This document shows, piece after piece, positions 1 to 10,330 of a stretch of DNA of 64,000 bases; position 1 is the first letter of the stretch; the number at the start of each line of letters is the position of its first letter. This DNA is from Thozetella sp. PMI_491. Taxonomy: Eukaryota; Ascomycota; Sordariomycetes; Chaetosphaeriales; Chaetosphaeriaceae. The stretch spans positions 67,163 through 131,162 of the forward strand of contig MU270128.1 in the NCBI GenBank assembly GCA_021432635.1. Direction: 5' to 3'. The position numbers and the translations under genes are program-made. The notes under the pieces were generated by a model. The model was given only the letters and a program-made list of their open reading frames with translations, was not told where the DNA came from and made no database searches.

Positions 1-1128
1 GAAGACCAAGAAGACGACGAAGAGCGGGAGCCTCCCAAGAAGCGCCATCGCACGACGAAGCAGTCCATCGGTCGGCAGGTCTCATTAGCCTGTCCCTTTG
101 CCAAGCAAGATGCGACCCATTACCGGGGGTGCTACTCGTACGTCTTGCGGAGAATCCAGGACGTCAAGCAGCATCTCTCCCGATGTCACCAGCTCCCTAT
201 CTATTGCCCGCGCTGCAAGGAGACCTTTGGGACCGAAAACGAGCGAGACGATCATGCCATCAACACCGTCTGCGAAGTTCGCAACGATGTGACTCTCGCT
301 GGCGTCACCCGGGCACAGAAAGACCTACTGGCAGAGCGGCTTTCGCCCAGGATGTCGTTGAAGGATCAGTGGTTCGCCATCTTCGATATCCTCTTCCCGG
401 GCCATACCCCTAGGCCCGCATCCCCTTTCCTCGATACGAGCCTCACCGCGGACTTGATGGCATTCCAAGACATGATGGTCTCCGACGGCCCGGATCTGAT
501 CCTCTCCACGCTCGAGGCCCACAACATCGTACTTTCGTCCCTCGGGAACGAAGAAAAGAATCTCTCGAATCTGTACCGGGTGGTCATAGCAGAGGGAATG
601 CAGGCGATCGCCGAGAGATGGACTGCAGCAATGGCTCCGCAATCGGCAAATGCGGAGGGTTCTCAGCCACTTCAGCGGTCGCGCTCCTCTGCAACTAATG
701 CAGCATCCGAAGAGTCGCCTAGCGCTCTAGCCGACAACGACAGCGGTCGAGAGCAAGGGTCAACACAACGCAACCCCCGGTCAACAGGACGTGTCCCTGG
801 CCATGCGGATGGTGGGCCAGACCCTCAGAGGCGTTTGGGCGACACTGCGTCGTCGCCGTGGAATCCATTTTCTGCCTTTGGGCAGACTCCGCTGAACGTC
901 ACGGGCACACCGAGTGCTACGTCGCTCACGACAATTACTCCGCGAGACATGGACCTTGGCGCAGAGACGAGCGACAGCACGCCATCGACGGTTAACGACG
1001 GACCATCACGGCTGGATGATCAACCACCAGCCTGGTACGACCCAAGTATGAACGATGAGTCTACAAACATGTTCCTCCTCAGCTCGGAAAATATGTTGGA
1101 CAGTAACGATTGGATACCTGATTTGTAA
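1..1128 (+). CDS. C2H2-type zinc finger protein, 5' end outside window
   Basis: The frame is open from base 1 to the TAA at 1126-1128 and has no start codon inside the window, so the N-terminus lies upstream. The visible protein begins with an acidic/basic stretch (PPKKRHR, a possible nuclear signal). It continues with a zinc-finger-like region: CPF, then RRIQDVKQHLSRCH, then CPRCKETF and a downstream H. This arrangement is typical of a large fungal family in which a degenerate C2H2 pair precedes a conserved block (here around WFAIFDILFPG, codons ~121-131). The C-terminal ~180 residues are Ser/Pro/Thr-rich and look disordered. A role as a nuclear, DNA-associated protein is inferred from the finger only. 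A relative with the same architecture lies at 55282-56301. No introns are apparent in the visible part. Confidence 0.8.
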   Translation, partial: EDQEDDEEREPPKKRHRTTKQSIGRQVSLACPFAKQDATHYRGCYSYVLRRIQDVKQHLSRCHQLPIYCPRCKETFGTENERDDHAINTVCEVRNDVTLAGVTRAQKDLLAERLSPRMSLKDQWFAIFDILFPGHTPRPASPFLDTSLTADLMAFQDMMVSDGPDLILSTLEAHNIVLSSLGNEEKNLSNLYRVVIAEGMQAIAERWTAAMAPQSANAEGSQPLQRSRSSATNAASEESPSALADNDSGREQGSTQRNPRSTGRVPGHADGGPDPQRRLGDTASSPWNPFSAFGQTPLNVTGTPSATSLTTITPRDMDLGAETSDSTPSTVNDGPSRLDDQPPAWYDPSMNDESTNMFLLSSENMLDSNDWIPDL

Positions 1129-1400
1129 AAGCATAGCGTATTGTAGAGCTGTCAATTGGCTGTTAACTGAACTTATTCTTATGAATGGCACTCTCATGAG
1201 TGGAAATAGATCCACATATTGTGCCCATCAGACCCAACATATATATTGTACAGACAAGGCTTGAAAGCGCAGAAGATCACCATCCTAACCAAATGAATAG
1301 CCTTGTCCTTGTGCCGGCACAATATATTTATATAAACACCCAGACGCCTTTCCCATAACCTTTGCTTTTTGTTTCTCTCCCAGGGTATTCATATCATCAG

Positions 1401-1826
1401 CTAGCTCATCAACGTCTTGAGGAGTCCATCGATCTGATCTTGTAGCATTTGATGCCGGCGGCCGTCCGGTGTCGTCAAAGCCGCACTTCCTGCGATGATA
1501 GCAGCCGGGGGGTCGGCACATGTTTGAGCCTCGAGATAGGCCGCGAGCTGTGCGGATCGCCGGCTAGGGGCAGGAGAGGCCGAACCACTAAGGGGGCAAG
1601 ACATGTTAGCCCCCAGGATCGAAGGGGAGGCAGGCTAGGCTGGGCAGATAATCATGTACCTTAAGGCAGGTTTGCAGGGCGTCAGGTCCGACCATCCTAG
1701 CGCTTCCAAGCTCTGTTCGGATGGCGCGGTGTCCGCCTCACTGGGTGCGTCGGACCCTGCCCGGAGGCGAGCGAACGAGGCGACCAGGGACGCCGGGGTC
1801 GACTGCACATACGACTTCTCAGACAT
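1401..1826 (-). CDS. Small hypothetical protein, two exons
   Basis: Exon 1 (1826-1660) starts at an ATG with A at -3 and encodes MSEKSYVQSTPASLV. The donor GTACAT is at 1659. The intron is 72 nt with a GCTAAC branch site and a TTAG acceptor at 1588. Exon 2 (1587-1401) ends in TAG. The joined frame is 354 nt, or 117 residues, and phase is kept across the splice. An in-frame ATG at 1847 would add seven residues. The protein is Ala/Ser-rich with a helical C-terminus and no domain I recognise. Support comes only from the consistent splice signals and open frame. Function unknown. Confidence 0.5.
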
Positions 1827-2979
1827 GGTTGTGATTGGGGCTGGCATGGATTCTTAGGGCTTAGTAGAGTAGAAGTGAAATGCTCTTTGAGTATTGGTAA
1901 TAGGTCAGGATAGTGGTCGGCGATAGACATCAATCCTTCTCCTGGGGGAGGGCAGTAGGAGGTATTTATTTTGCTCCTGGAGCCATCGAGTCCAGTAGTT
2001 ATACAGCATTGTATAGCGATGGAGTGCACCAGCGAACGCGAATTCTATTTCATTTGTGCTATGTCTACTCACGGTCTGCTCTCCGGCCGCCAAAGGTGGA
2101 CCAGCCTGCGATTTACTCGTTCTGCACAATTGCGCGTGGAGGTGTTAGTGGGGCCTTGCGCAGCTGCGCTCGCAGATTCTCGCTGAGCGCACAATTGTGC
2201 GCTTCAGGCCGACCCACAAGCGGGATACTGTTGCCTGAGGCAGCAATCCTTCTGCCTCGCCACCACCACGTGGGTCAGGTAAACAGTAAGAAGTGCAGTT
2301 AAGCAAGGGGAGAAAAAAAATTGCTAGTAAATAGATACATTTCAGGCGCTTTCCGATCGCCATCCAGTATATTTCCGTCCATATGGCTCAGCCAGTGGCG
2401 ATACTACCGACGCAGGAGTTCGTCATTCCCCTAATCCAGCTAGTAGAATACCTACTACACACAATACTCCCCAGTATACCTAACTGCAATAGCTGCACTG
2501 GTTTCGCTGACTGCACTGGCTGTATTTCTTAGTATATACTAAGTACATGCTTGGTATACGCTTATTATATATAGTTATTGTCTTGCAATTTGTAGTAGCT
2601 AGAGTGGGCTACAGCCCTATATTGTAGGTAACTATATGTAGTTATGCTGATTACAGCGTATTTTCACTCGGTATAACGCAACGTTTATTCCTTAACCTCC
2701 CGCGAGTGTGTGGGGCGAAAAGTGGGCCAACCTCCCTATATACAACAAATACCTTTCTGTGAGGGGGTTCCGTTCAGCGCATTGTTGGGCGGTCGAGGAC
2801 AGTATGCGGCTGAGAGAAATGCATATCTGGTGGGGTGGCTGGGGTTCCATGAGACTCTCGTAGCCTGTACTGTGTACTTATCCACTCTCGCCAGAATGCT
2901 CGATACCAAGCCGCGTCGGTATAGAAACCTTGGCAGCAATTGACTATCCTCCAGCTTCAAGAGATTCTAACTTCAGGTC
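1827..2979. other. Intergenic, no gene seen
   Basis: About 1.15 kb with no coherent coding signal on either strand. The part from roughly 2440 to 2690 is AT-rich with many TA dinucleotides, as expected of decayed sequence or a promoter. The last ~280 bases lead into the NACHT-HEAT gene. Confidence 0.6.
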
Positions 2980-5900
2980 ATGGCGACGACAATCGAGCGC
3001 CCGCCTAGACCCGCGGCAGTGGGCGACCTCGTCGGGCGCTTGATAGAGCTCGGGTCGGTCACAGGTAGACCACTTACGGCGGCAGAAAAGGGGCCTGGCC
3101 TGGAGCAGGAGGCGCGGAGAAATCATGACGAGGTGGTCGCACTGCACGAGTTGTGCGGACATATGGTGGATGTGTTTTCCAACAATCTCGGCAACAAGTC
3201 GTACGCCGTCGAGGCTGCGGTGCTGTCGCTCGTGGCCTTGGAAGAGATGACGTTCCGGAAACTGTTCGAAGCCTCAGCCAGCGCCATCGCAAGAAGCTCG
3301 ACCAACCATGGCATCCCGGACCTTAGGCTCTTAATGTGCCTAAGGGACGTGCTATACTGCCCTCAGGCCGCGCTCGAATGCCATCTCGCGTTTGGCCATG
3401 CCCTGACCATCCTCAAGGAATGCCTGGAGACAGCCGACCTCGCGACCGACAGCGAGATCACCTACGACCTGCTGCGCGCGCTATCATCCGTCCTAGACGC
3501 CATGAACGCGGTCAAGTTCAAAGGCATCAGGGAAGAAGTGATCGTGCAGGCCCTAGTCAAGCAGCTAGATGCCAGCTGCAAGCACCGCGAACTGAGGCTG
3601 GCTCAGGCGGCGCAGTACGCGCGCGAGTCCCTGCGCAACATTCCCACCGACACCAACCCGTGGAAGAAGCTCGTCGTGAACCTCTATAAGACCACCAAGG
3701 CCGGTGTCACCCTTGGCAGCGCTGTCTCGTCTCTAGACCCATCCAAGCTGTTTCAAGGAGTGGAAGAGGCGGCCGACAACATCCCGAAGTTGATAAAGGC
3801 CGTGATGGATGCCTTTGACGAGCTGAAGGAGGCCTTTGAACCCCTGGGCGACTTCGTGTCCAGCGCCTCCGATGCATACCAAGATGGCGAAAACCTTCTG
3901 AAGCCGTCCCAGTGGTATCTCGCCCTCCGCATGATCGACCCGCTGGTACGAGGCGGAGCGCCGGGCATCCTAGACGGTGTGCTCAAAAGCCCAAGACTCA
4001 AATCGCTGCGCCAGCACGAAGCCTTCTTATGCGGTCTCTGTGCGCAGCTAGAGGAACGGGCGGCCCGCACCAACGCCACCCCCGAGGACGACAGGGTCGT
4101 CCGCGTGCTCACCGACTTCGTGCGTGAACAGGGCCGCCAGTCCAAGTCAGTCCGCGTGCGCGAGTGGGCTCGGCTGACTGCCCGGCTGGACGCGCCGCTC
4201 GAACCCTCTCTTGTCCAGCGGCTGCTAGCCAAGTCCAGCCACGCCGTGTCGGGCTTACCGTACGGCGCAAAGCTCGGCAGGCTACTCTCCAAGGCGTCGG
4301 CAAGCGGGCTCCCCTTCGACACCAGCGTCGGACACAGCAGCATGAAGCCCGACGAGCCCGGGAGCGAGCTGTTAGGCGCCGCCTGGCTGTTAAGCCACAA
4401 GGCCCACTTGTTTTACGCTGACCAGGCGATCCGGGACAAGTACACCAAAAACTCGTCCCAGCGGCTCAAGATCTCGAGGCTTCGCAAGGGCGCCAGCGTG
4501 CCCCTGGACCAGTGTCACATCAACCTAGTCGATGTTACCAATAGAGACAAGGGAGCAACCCTAGCAGCCGTCTCCCTGCGTCACCGCCTCGCTATCTGGG
4601 ATCCCGAAGAGAAGGACCACGTCTTGCTTCCGAAGCTCTTCGAGCATGTGGCGAAAGCTCGTGAAGAAAAGGCTGCCCGGGACGAGTCAAGCCAGGGCCG
4701 CGTGCTGGTTCGCGGGCGGGCCGGAGTGGGCAAGAGCACGCTCTGCAAGAAAATTGTGTACGACTTTCTGCATCACGGCCTATGGGCCGGCACCATCCAC
4801 CGCGTCATCTGGCTGCCGCTCCGCGAGCTCAAGGACAAAGACGTGCGCGAGTACGGCCTTGAGACTCTGCTCCAAAAGCGATACTTTGATGATCTGAAGG
4901 ACGGCAAGCTGTTTGCGGCCGCGCTCTACTCGGAATTTTGCCGCGACAAGACCAAGACACTCTTCATCCTCGACGGCCTCGACGAGGTGGCGCTAGAGGC
5001 TGAGTCTTCTGACCTGCTCACACTGCTCCTGAAGCAGCCTCGGGCCATCATCACCACACGGCCCGGCAACTTTAACCCGAAGCAGATAGGCGGAGTCGGC
5101 ATCGGCCTGACGGTAGAGACGATCGGGTTCTATCACCAACAAGTAACAGACTATATCCAGATGGTGGTGCCCGGCCAGGCAGCCGAGATCCAGGGCTTTG
5201 TAGATGCCCACCCTACCGTCGAGGAGCTGGCCCGCATCCCAATCCAGCTCGACGCTCTGTGCTATAGCTTCGAGACCGGGGCTCTGGATTTCGCCAAGGC
5301 GCCTAGGACCGTCACAGAGCTCTACGCTTCTATCGAGCGCGTCCTGTGGGTTAAAGATGTGGTTCGGCTGGAGAAGCATCGCCCGGGCACCAATCTGTCC
5401 ATATCCAACCCCGAGGCCTCCGAAATGCTCCCCAGCGAGCTCCAGCGCTGGGTGCGGGGCGAGGCTAACGTGCTGCAGGCCTTGGCCTTCGTCGGCCTCC
5501 AGAGAAGCACGGAGGAGTTCAACCGAGACTTTCAGGACAGCGTCTGGGACGACCTAGACATGCTCACCAAGCACCTCCCCAAGCCGCGACCCGAGTTCGA
5601 GGCATCATCCGCAGACCTGGACAAGCTCTCGTTTCTGCGCTCGCCAGACGATGAGGCGCCAGCCAGCGACAAAAACTACCACTTCCTGCATCTCACCTTC
5701 CAGGAGTATTTTGCCGCGCGCTACTTTGTCCAGCACTGGCCCGACGAGCAGCTCCCGCGCGCCGGAGTGAGCGCCCGAGCTTTTTTCCGCCGGGAGAAGT
5801 ACAACCCCCGCTACGACATCATGTGGCGCTTCGTGGCGGGTCTCCTCCACACCAAGGGAGGCCAGGACTTATTCTTTACCGAGATCCAAGCGCCGCCTTA

Positions 5901-8664
5901 CGATGTCCTGGGCCCCGCCCATCAACGTCTAGTGATGCGCTGCCTGGCCGAGGTGGTCCCATCTCGTGATACGCCAAAGTTCCGCGACGTGCGCATCGGC
6001 CTAGAACGTCGTCTACAGCATTGGTTGCTTTGCGAATATCTCCTGGAGCTTCAATCTCCCGCACTGGGTAAAGAGCTCGAATTCCCAGAGTCCATCCTGC
6101 TGAGTCTCTTGCAAGATGCCTCCACCGAATCCACAAACGCGCTCAAGTTCTTCCAAGACCATCTGATAAACGCAGATCTTATACACGAGGATCTCATAGA
6201 CGAGGATTTTATGAATGAGGTTACGGACGATCTTCTGCTCGCGCTAGCTCAGCGCCCAAGTATCTCCAAGGCAACCGCCGCTCTTTTTGTCGGCTGGTTA
6301 GAGGAAGACACCCCATATCGGTTCAGATCCTGTGCTCTAAAAGCTTTCTCCCGCTACGGCGGTGCCTTTCCCATCGAAGAATTTCCCAAACTATTGGAGC
6401 TACTGGATGATTCAACCAGAATTCGGTTTGACGCGTTTTCGGTCCTAGACGCAGATCCCCCAGATTGGGCACATCCCTATTTCCGGTGGTACGCGATCCA
6501 GCTTTTGGAAAAGATGTCAGCACTGCCGGGAGATATCGTCTTGTGTCTAGTAGCCAAGCTTGTAGATCTAGACGACGAAATGGGCCTCCGAGTAGCTAGG
6601 ATTGTGTCCAAGCAGCCAGCTCTCTCGGAAGAGGTGGTTCAGAAGCTGTGGATCCTACTACAAGATCCCCTTATAACCCGCAAGCGGCCTTTGCTGGAAG
6701 CAGTCATGAATGAGTCGAACCTCCCCGACAAATTCATCGAGCATCTCTTAGTCTTGTCAAAGGAGCCCAAGCCAGGCATTTGGCAAGCCGCTGCGGGGAT
6801 ACTAGGCCGCCAGTCGACGAGACCGGAGCTGCCGGAGCAGTTATTTGCTCAACTACAGGACCTTAACCCGCCCGCGCAGTCTGCAGCGGAGTACGCCTTG
6901 ATACAGAAAGTCCCTCTCTCCGACGAATTGCTAACACGGCTAGCAAAACTGTTGGAGGAATCCACAGAGCCAACCATTAGAACAGCTGTGGTGAATATCT
7001 TGAGAGCTCAAGGGCTGTCATTGCCGGATACAGTCCTCCGAGACGTGTGCGCCTTGCTAGATGTTCCAGAAAAGAGACTAGATGCCTTGTCGGCCATTGG
7101 GAATCTGCCATCCCTCCATGGTGATATCTTGCAAAAGGTGCTGCACTTGTATCGTGCGCCGGAAACAGCTCAGCTCGCAGCTCTGGTGGTGCAGAGCCAG
7201 TTTTCTCTATCCGTCGCAGTTCTAAAAGAGCTGATAGCCGTGATCAAGGAAGAAATAGGCCAAGATACCCGCTCAGCAGCCTCAGGGACCTTGAAACTTC
7301 AGCGCTCTCTTCCCGTCGATATTCTAGATGAGGCTCAAAATTTGCTCAAAGATGCAGATAAAACCATCCGGTCTGCGGGAGTAACGGCCTTGGAGCTCCA
7401 GCGATCACTGCCAGAGCCGATTTTGAAAGATCTGGTGGTCATGCTTCGGGATCCCGAAGCAAACATCCGGCCGATGGCGTGCAAAATCTTGCAATCTCAG
7501 TCATACCTGCCAGAGCCTATTTTGAAAGACCTGGTGGCCATGCTTCGGGATGCTGAAGAAGACATACGGTCGATGGCGTCCGAAATCTTACAGTCTCAGT
7601 CGTACCTACCAGATTCGATACTGGAAGATTTGGTCCTCATGCTCAAGGACGCAGAAAAGGCCTTCCGGGCCGCAGCGTCAACACTATTGAGTACTCGGTC
7701 CTTCTCAAAGAACCTCGTTACAAAGGCAGCAAGCCTGCTCCAAGACCCAGACACAGACATTCAGGCTAATGCCGCAACAATCCTGTGCAAAAACGGCTCT
7801 CTACCGGCGCCCGTACTTGAGCGTATGCTCATCTTGTCGAAAACAGACCCAGGCATGCGCCATATTTTCGCAGAGGCCGTCGCGAGCCAAGCGGCCAACA
7901 AACCCGAGCACCTTCGCGAGTTAGTGGAAATGCTGGGGGACTCGGCTGAGTACATTCAGGAGTCGGCACAGAGAGCCTTGACCAAGCAAACCCACTTGTC
8001 GAAGGATATCATTAAGATGATAGCAACGTTGCTGGACGATACCAATGTCCGGAAGCATCCAGTACTGAGGGTCTTTTGCGGCCGCCCGTGCTCAGAACTA
8101 GAGTCCTCAGAACCAGACCTGAAAGTGCTGGAAAAAATCTGTCGCTTTTTGCATCCTCGCCTCGCCTCCGTTGATGGTGCAGAACTCGCATCCATCATCT
8201 TGGCTCAGCAGCAGTCTATTTTGCCAAACCAGGTCCTCCTGAAGCTGGTAGATGGCCTGACAGATATTTCCTCGGGGTTATATTACCGCGCAGAGTCTAT
8301 CCTAACCCGCCAGCCAGCCATGCCTCACGAGGTTCTGAAACGGATAACAGCTTTATTGGAGGATGACACCAAATCCTGTGATGCCGCCGCCAACATTCTC
8401 CTTCAGCAGTCAGCTGTGCTCAACGATGAAATATTTACCACACTACTTTCTGGGATTGACAGCAAATCTTTCAAACACCTCTACAAGCGTTGGCTTTTGA
8501 CGAGCTTTTCTGAGCCTCTAGCCTGGTCTACTGACGAGGAGAGCTCTACTCTCCGCACCGCCGGAGGGAGCACGACGATTTCTTGGGCCGAAGTACGGGA
8601 CAGAATTGATGAGGCGCGAGAGGCCCTAAACCTGCCCTCCGGAGACATTATCAAGGCCTGCTAA
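2980..8664 (+). CDS. NACHT-HEAT STAND protein (NLR-like)
   Basis: A single uninterrupted exon of 1894 codons. Residues ~1-560 are a helical N-terminal region whose family I cannot name. A NACHT module follows, with Walker A GRAGVGKST at ~579-587, Walker B LFILDGLDEV at ~661-670, an Arg-containing TTRPG motif and, near ~903, the FLHLTFQEYFAA motif typical of the helical segment after NACHT domains. From ~1040 to ~1830 the protein is a long series of ~33-residue alpha-helical HEAT-type repeats, including three near-identical units. Proteins of this layout act as signal-transducing ATPases; in fungi several control non-self recognition and programmed cell death. That function is family knowledge, and this gene's specific partner is unknown. 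Codon use and GC match neighbouring genes, with no stops or frameshifts. The repeat region is AT-richer than the N-terminal half. Confidence 0.9.
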   Translation: MATTIERPPRPAAVGDLVGRLIELGSVTGRPLTAAEKGPGLEQEARRNHDEVVALHELCGHMVDVFSNNLGNKSYAVEAAVLSLVALEEMTFRKLFEASASAIARSSTNHGIPDLRLLMCLRDVLYCPQAALECHLAFGHALTILKECLETADLATDSEITYDLLRALSSVLDAMNAVKFKGIREEVIVQALVKQLDASCKHRELRLAQAAQYARESLRNIPTDTNPWKKLVVNLYKTTKAGVTLGSAVSSLDPSKLFQGVEEAADNIPKLIKAVMDAFDELKEAFEPLGDFVSSASDAYQDGENLLKPSQWYLALRMIDPLVRGGAPGILDGVLKSPRLKSLRQHEAFLCGLCAQLEERAARTNATPEDDRVVRVLTDFVREQGRQSKSVRVREWARLTARLDAPLEPSLVQRLLAKSSHAVSGLPYGAKLGRLLSKASASGLPFDTSVGHSSMKPDEPGSELLGAAWLLSHKAHLFYADQAIRDKYTKNSSQRLKISRLRKGASVPLDQCHINLVDVTNRDKGATLAAVSLRHRLAIWDPEEKDHVLLPKLFEHVAKAREEKAARDESSQGRVLVRGRAGVGKSTLCKKIVYDFLHHGLWAGTIHRVIWLPLRELKDKDVREYGLETLLQKRYFDDLKDGKLFAAALYSEFCRDKTKTLFILDGLDEVALEAESSDLLTLLLKQPRAIITTRPGNFNPKQIGGVGIGLTVETIGFYHQQVTDYIQMVVPGQAAEIQGFVDAHPTVEELARIPIQLDALCYSFETGALDFAKAPRTVTELYASIERVLWVKDVVRLEKHRPGTNLSISNPEASEMLPSELQRWVRGEANVLQALAFVGLQRSTEEFNRDFQDSVWDDLDMLTKHLPKPRPEFEASSADLDKLSFLRSPDDEAPASDKNYHFLHLTFQEYFAARYFVQHWPDEQLPRAGVSARAFFRREKYNPRYDIMWRFVAGLLHTKGGQDLFFTEIQAPPYDVLGPAHQRLVMRCLAEVVPSRDTPKFRDVRIGLERRLQHWLLCEYLLELQSPALGKELEFPESILLSLLQDASTESTNALKFFQDHLINADLIHEDLIDEDFMNEVTDDLLLALAQRPSISKATAALFVGWLEEDTPYRFRSCALKAFSRYGGAFPIEEFPKLLELLDDSTRIRFDAFSVLDADPPDWAHPYFRWYAIQLLEKMSALPGDIVLCLVAKLVDLDDEMGLRVARIVSKQPALSEEVVQKLWILLQDPLITRKRPLLEAVMNESNLPDKFIEHLLVLSKEPKPGIWQAAAGILGRQSTRPELPEQLFAQLQDLNPPAQSAAEYALIQKVPLSDELLTRLAKLLEESTEPTIRTAVVNILRAQGLSLPDTVLRDVCALLDVPEKRLDALSAIGNLPSLHGDILQKVLHLYRAPETAQLAALVVQSQFSLSVAVLKELIAVIKEEIGQDTRSAASGTLKLQRSLPVDILDEAQNLLKDADKTIRSAGVTALELQRSLPEPILKDLVVMLRDPEANIRPMACKILQSQSYLPEPILKDLVAMLRDAEEDIRSMASEILQSQSYLPDSILEDLVLMLKDAEKAFRAAASTLLSTRSFSKNLVTKAASLLQDPDTDIQANAATILCKNGSLPAPVLERMLILSKTDPGMRHIFAEAVASQAANKPEHLRELVEMLGDSAEYIQESAQRALTKQTHLSKDIIKMIATLLDDTNVRKHPVLRVFCGRPCSELESSEPDLKVLEKICRFLHPRLASVDGAELASIILAQQQSILPNQVLLKLVDGLTDISSGLYYRAESILTRQPAMPHEVLKRITALLEDDTKSCDAAANILLQQSAVLNDEIFTTLLSGIDSKSFKHLYKRWLLTSFSEPLAWSTDEESSTLRTAGGSTTISWAEVRDRIDEAREALNLPSGDIIKAC
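7408..7704 (+). repeat. Three tandem 99-bp HEAT-coding units
   Basis: Units begin at 7408, 7507 and 7606, each 33 codons and starting LP(E/D). The first two share LPEPILKDLV and MLRD; the third keeps LEDLVLMLKD. High nucleotide similarity between the first two units indicates recent duplication or conversion inside the repeat domain, which is otherwise much more diverged. Confidence 0.8.
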
Positions 8665-8896
8665 GGCCTTTGCGCACTGTATCCGCGGATTCTATGCAGG
8701 TTTCTCCTGTCATTGTCAACCATATTGAAGTCGTAAAATAAAGACCTCGTGGAATGTCTTCTCGAGTCCTACAAAAAAAACCTGCGGTCAACACCACCGC
8801 ATGGCTGGATGGAAGAGTACTTACGCCGACAAGAACCGCTCGTCCTTGAGGAACAGAGCAACGGTATGCACGTGGCTGAAATAAGAGTTCCAGCCT

Positions 8897-9150
8897 GTGA
8901 TTGACTACGACCTCTTGAGACGATACCTTGAGACTTGCCAGGCCATAGAAAGACTTGATGACTTCGCAAAAGTTCGGTCCATAGGCAGGTCTGAAGGTTC
9001 CAAAAAAAAAAAACTGCCCTAATTAGAACATGGGCAGAGCTGTCCAACCTCAACGTACTCAAGGCAAAGAGGATTCTGGAGGTAGCAAGGGTAGTGTCGG
9101 CAGCCAACCAAGTAGAGTTACACCCGTGGGTAGGCGTGTTGAGAATTCGG
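8897..9150 (+). pseudogene. Aldo-keto reductase relic
   Basis: Two short blocks of aldo-keto reductase sequence lie in different frames. The first (about 8897-9003) reads YLETCQAIERL then AKVRSIGRS, matching the family segment that normally reads like TWRAMEKL...GKVRSIGVSNF. The second (about 9037-9150) reads LSNLNVLKAKRILEVA then ANQVELHPW, the NQVELHP motif of the NADPH-dependent fold. They are separated by an A12 tract and a frame change, and the second ends at an in-frame TAG at 9151. No catalytic Tyr/Lys region or C-terminal half is found downstream. This is a dead fragment of perhaps 80 codons out of ~300. The rest of 8665-9646 holds no gene I can support. Confidence 0.7.
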
Positions 9151-9646
9151 TAGCATGGACTGGAGCTTGGCAGACTCTCGGTAGAACATGTGTTGTCCTC
9201 GAGTGGGTTCGACTTGCGAAAGGAACAGTACGGGAGGGGGGGTTCATGTTAGCTTAAATTGATACATGGATATAATTGGAAGAGAATTTGCATTGCATGC
9301 CCGTGAAGTTGCGTTCAAACTGCCGTCGTGGCGCTAGACTAGCAGAGGCTGCCTGGTGGTCGGCGTAAGTGGCGCAGCTGCGACTCGTAATTTGAGCGCT
9401 AGCCGTGTGAATTATATGCAGAGCAGACTCAGCCAACATTCACGAGCACCCAAGGGCAGCCGCCAAGCTGAACCCTAGCGCATGTCTCAGACGTGGTACG
9501 GCTTCCGCTAGACGGGTCATCAAGCAACTTGAATCAGTCCGACTGAGGTACATAAGCTCATCCAGCCCTCTGCACTGACGAAAGAACCACGGTTTTGTGC
9601 CTTTGACTTTGGCTTGGATTATTAACAACTAGTACACTGCAAGAAA

Positions 9647-10141
9647 ATGTCTGTCGACAAGATCACCACGTGCTTATGGTTTGACGGACGCGCCGAGGAG
9701 GCTGCCAATCATTACACCTCCATCTTCAAGGACTCCAAAATCCTCCATGTCCAACGCTATCTCGAGGCTGGGAAGGAGATCCACGGCCAGAACCCAGGTA
9801 GCGTTATGGTCGTCGAGTTCGAGCTGAACGGCACCCGCTTCGTCGGGCTCAACGGCGGCCCGCATTTCACCTTCACCCCGGCCGTGTCCTTCCAGATCGG
9901 CTGCGACACCCAAGAGGAAGTCGACTACTTCTGGGACAAGCTGAGCGAAGGCGGCGATACGTCCAAGCAGAACTGCGGCTGGCTGGCCGACAAGTTCGGC
10001 GTGTCGTGGCAGGTCGTGCCGAGGAAGCTGAAGGAGCTGCTGGCGCACCCAGACCGCGAGAAGGCAAATCGTGCGACGAAGGCCATGCTTCAGATGAAGA
10101 AGCTGGACATCGCTGCCCTTCAAAAGGCTTTTGACGAGTAA
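9647..10141 (+). CDS. PhnB-like VOC superfamily protein
   Basis: A 164-residue single-exon protein starting at ATG in AAAATG context. It begins DKITTCLWFDGRAEEAANHY and contains the paired beta-alpha-beta-beta-beta pattern of the PhnB/3-demethylubiquinone-9 methyltransferase-like group (glyoxalase/bleomycin-resistance fold), with a C-terminal block CGWLADKFGVSWQVVP that is diagnostic for this group. Members are small homodimeric cytosolic proteins. Their substrates are mostly unknown, and a true methyltransferase activity should not be assumed from the family name. It is convergent with the GH3 remnant, the two stop codons lying about 190 bases apart. Confidence 0.88.
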   Translation: MSVDKITTCLWFDGRAEEAANHYTSIFKDSKILHVQRYLEAGKEIHGQNPGSVMVVEFELNGTRFVGLNGGPHFTFTPAVSFQIGCDTQEEVDYFWDKLSEGGDTSKQNCGWLADKFGVSWQVVPRKLKELLAHPDREKANRATKAMLQMKKLDIAALQKAFDE

Positions 10142-10330
10142 AGGGGGTTTGAGGAGGTCTGGCGAGCGCAACGTTGGAGCAGATCAAGAACAGGTACAAA
10201 ATGGGCCAATGGTGAAGGAGCGATGAATGGACTTGGATCCGTATGGCACGCCTTGTTTTTGCTTTTTTGACTAGATTGGTAGTCTATGTTATAATTTACT
10301 TCTCCATTTCTCCCAAGGCCCTCCCTCATC

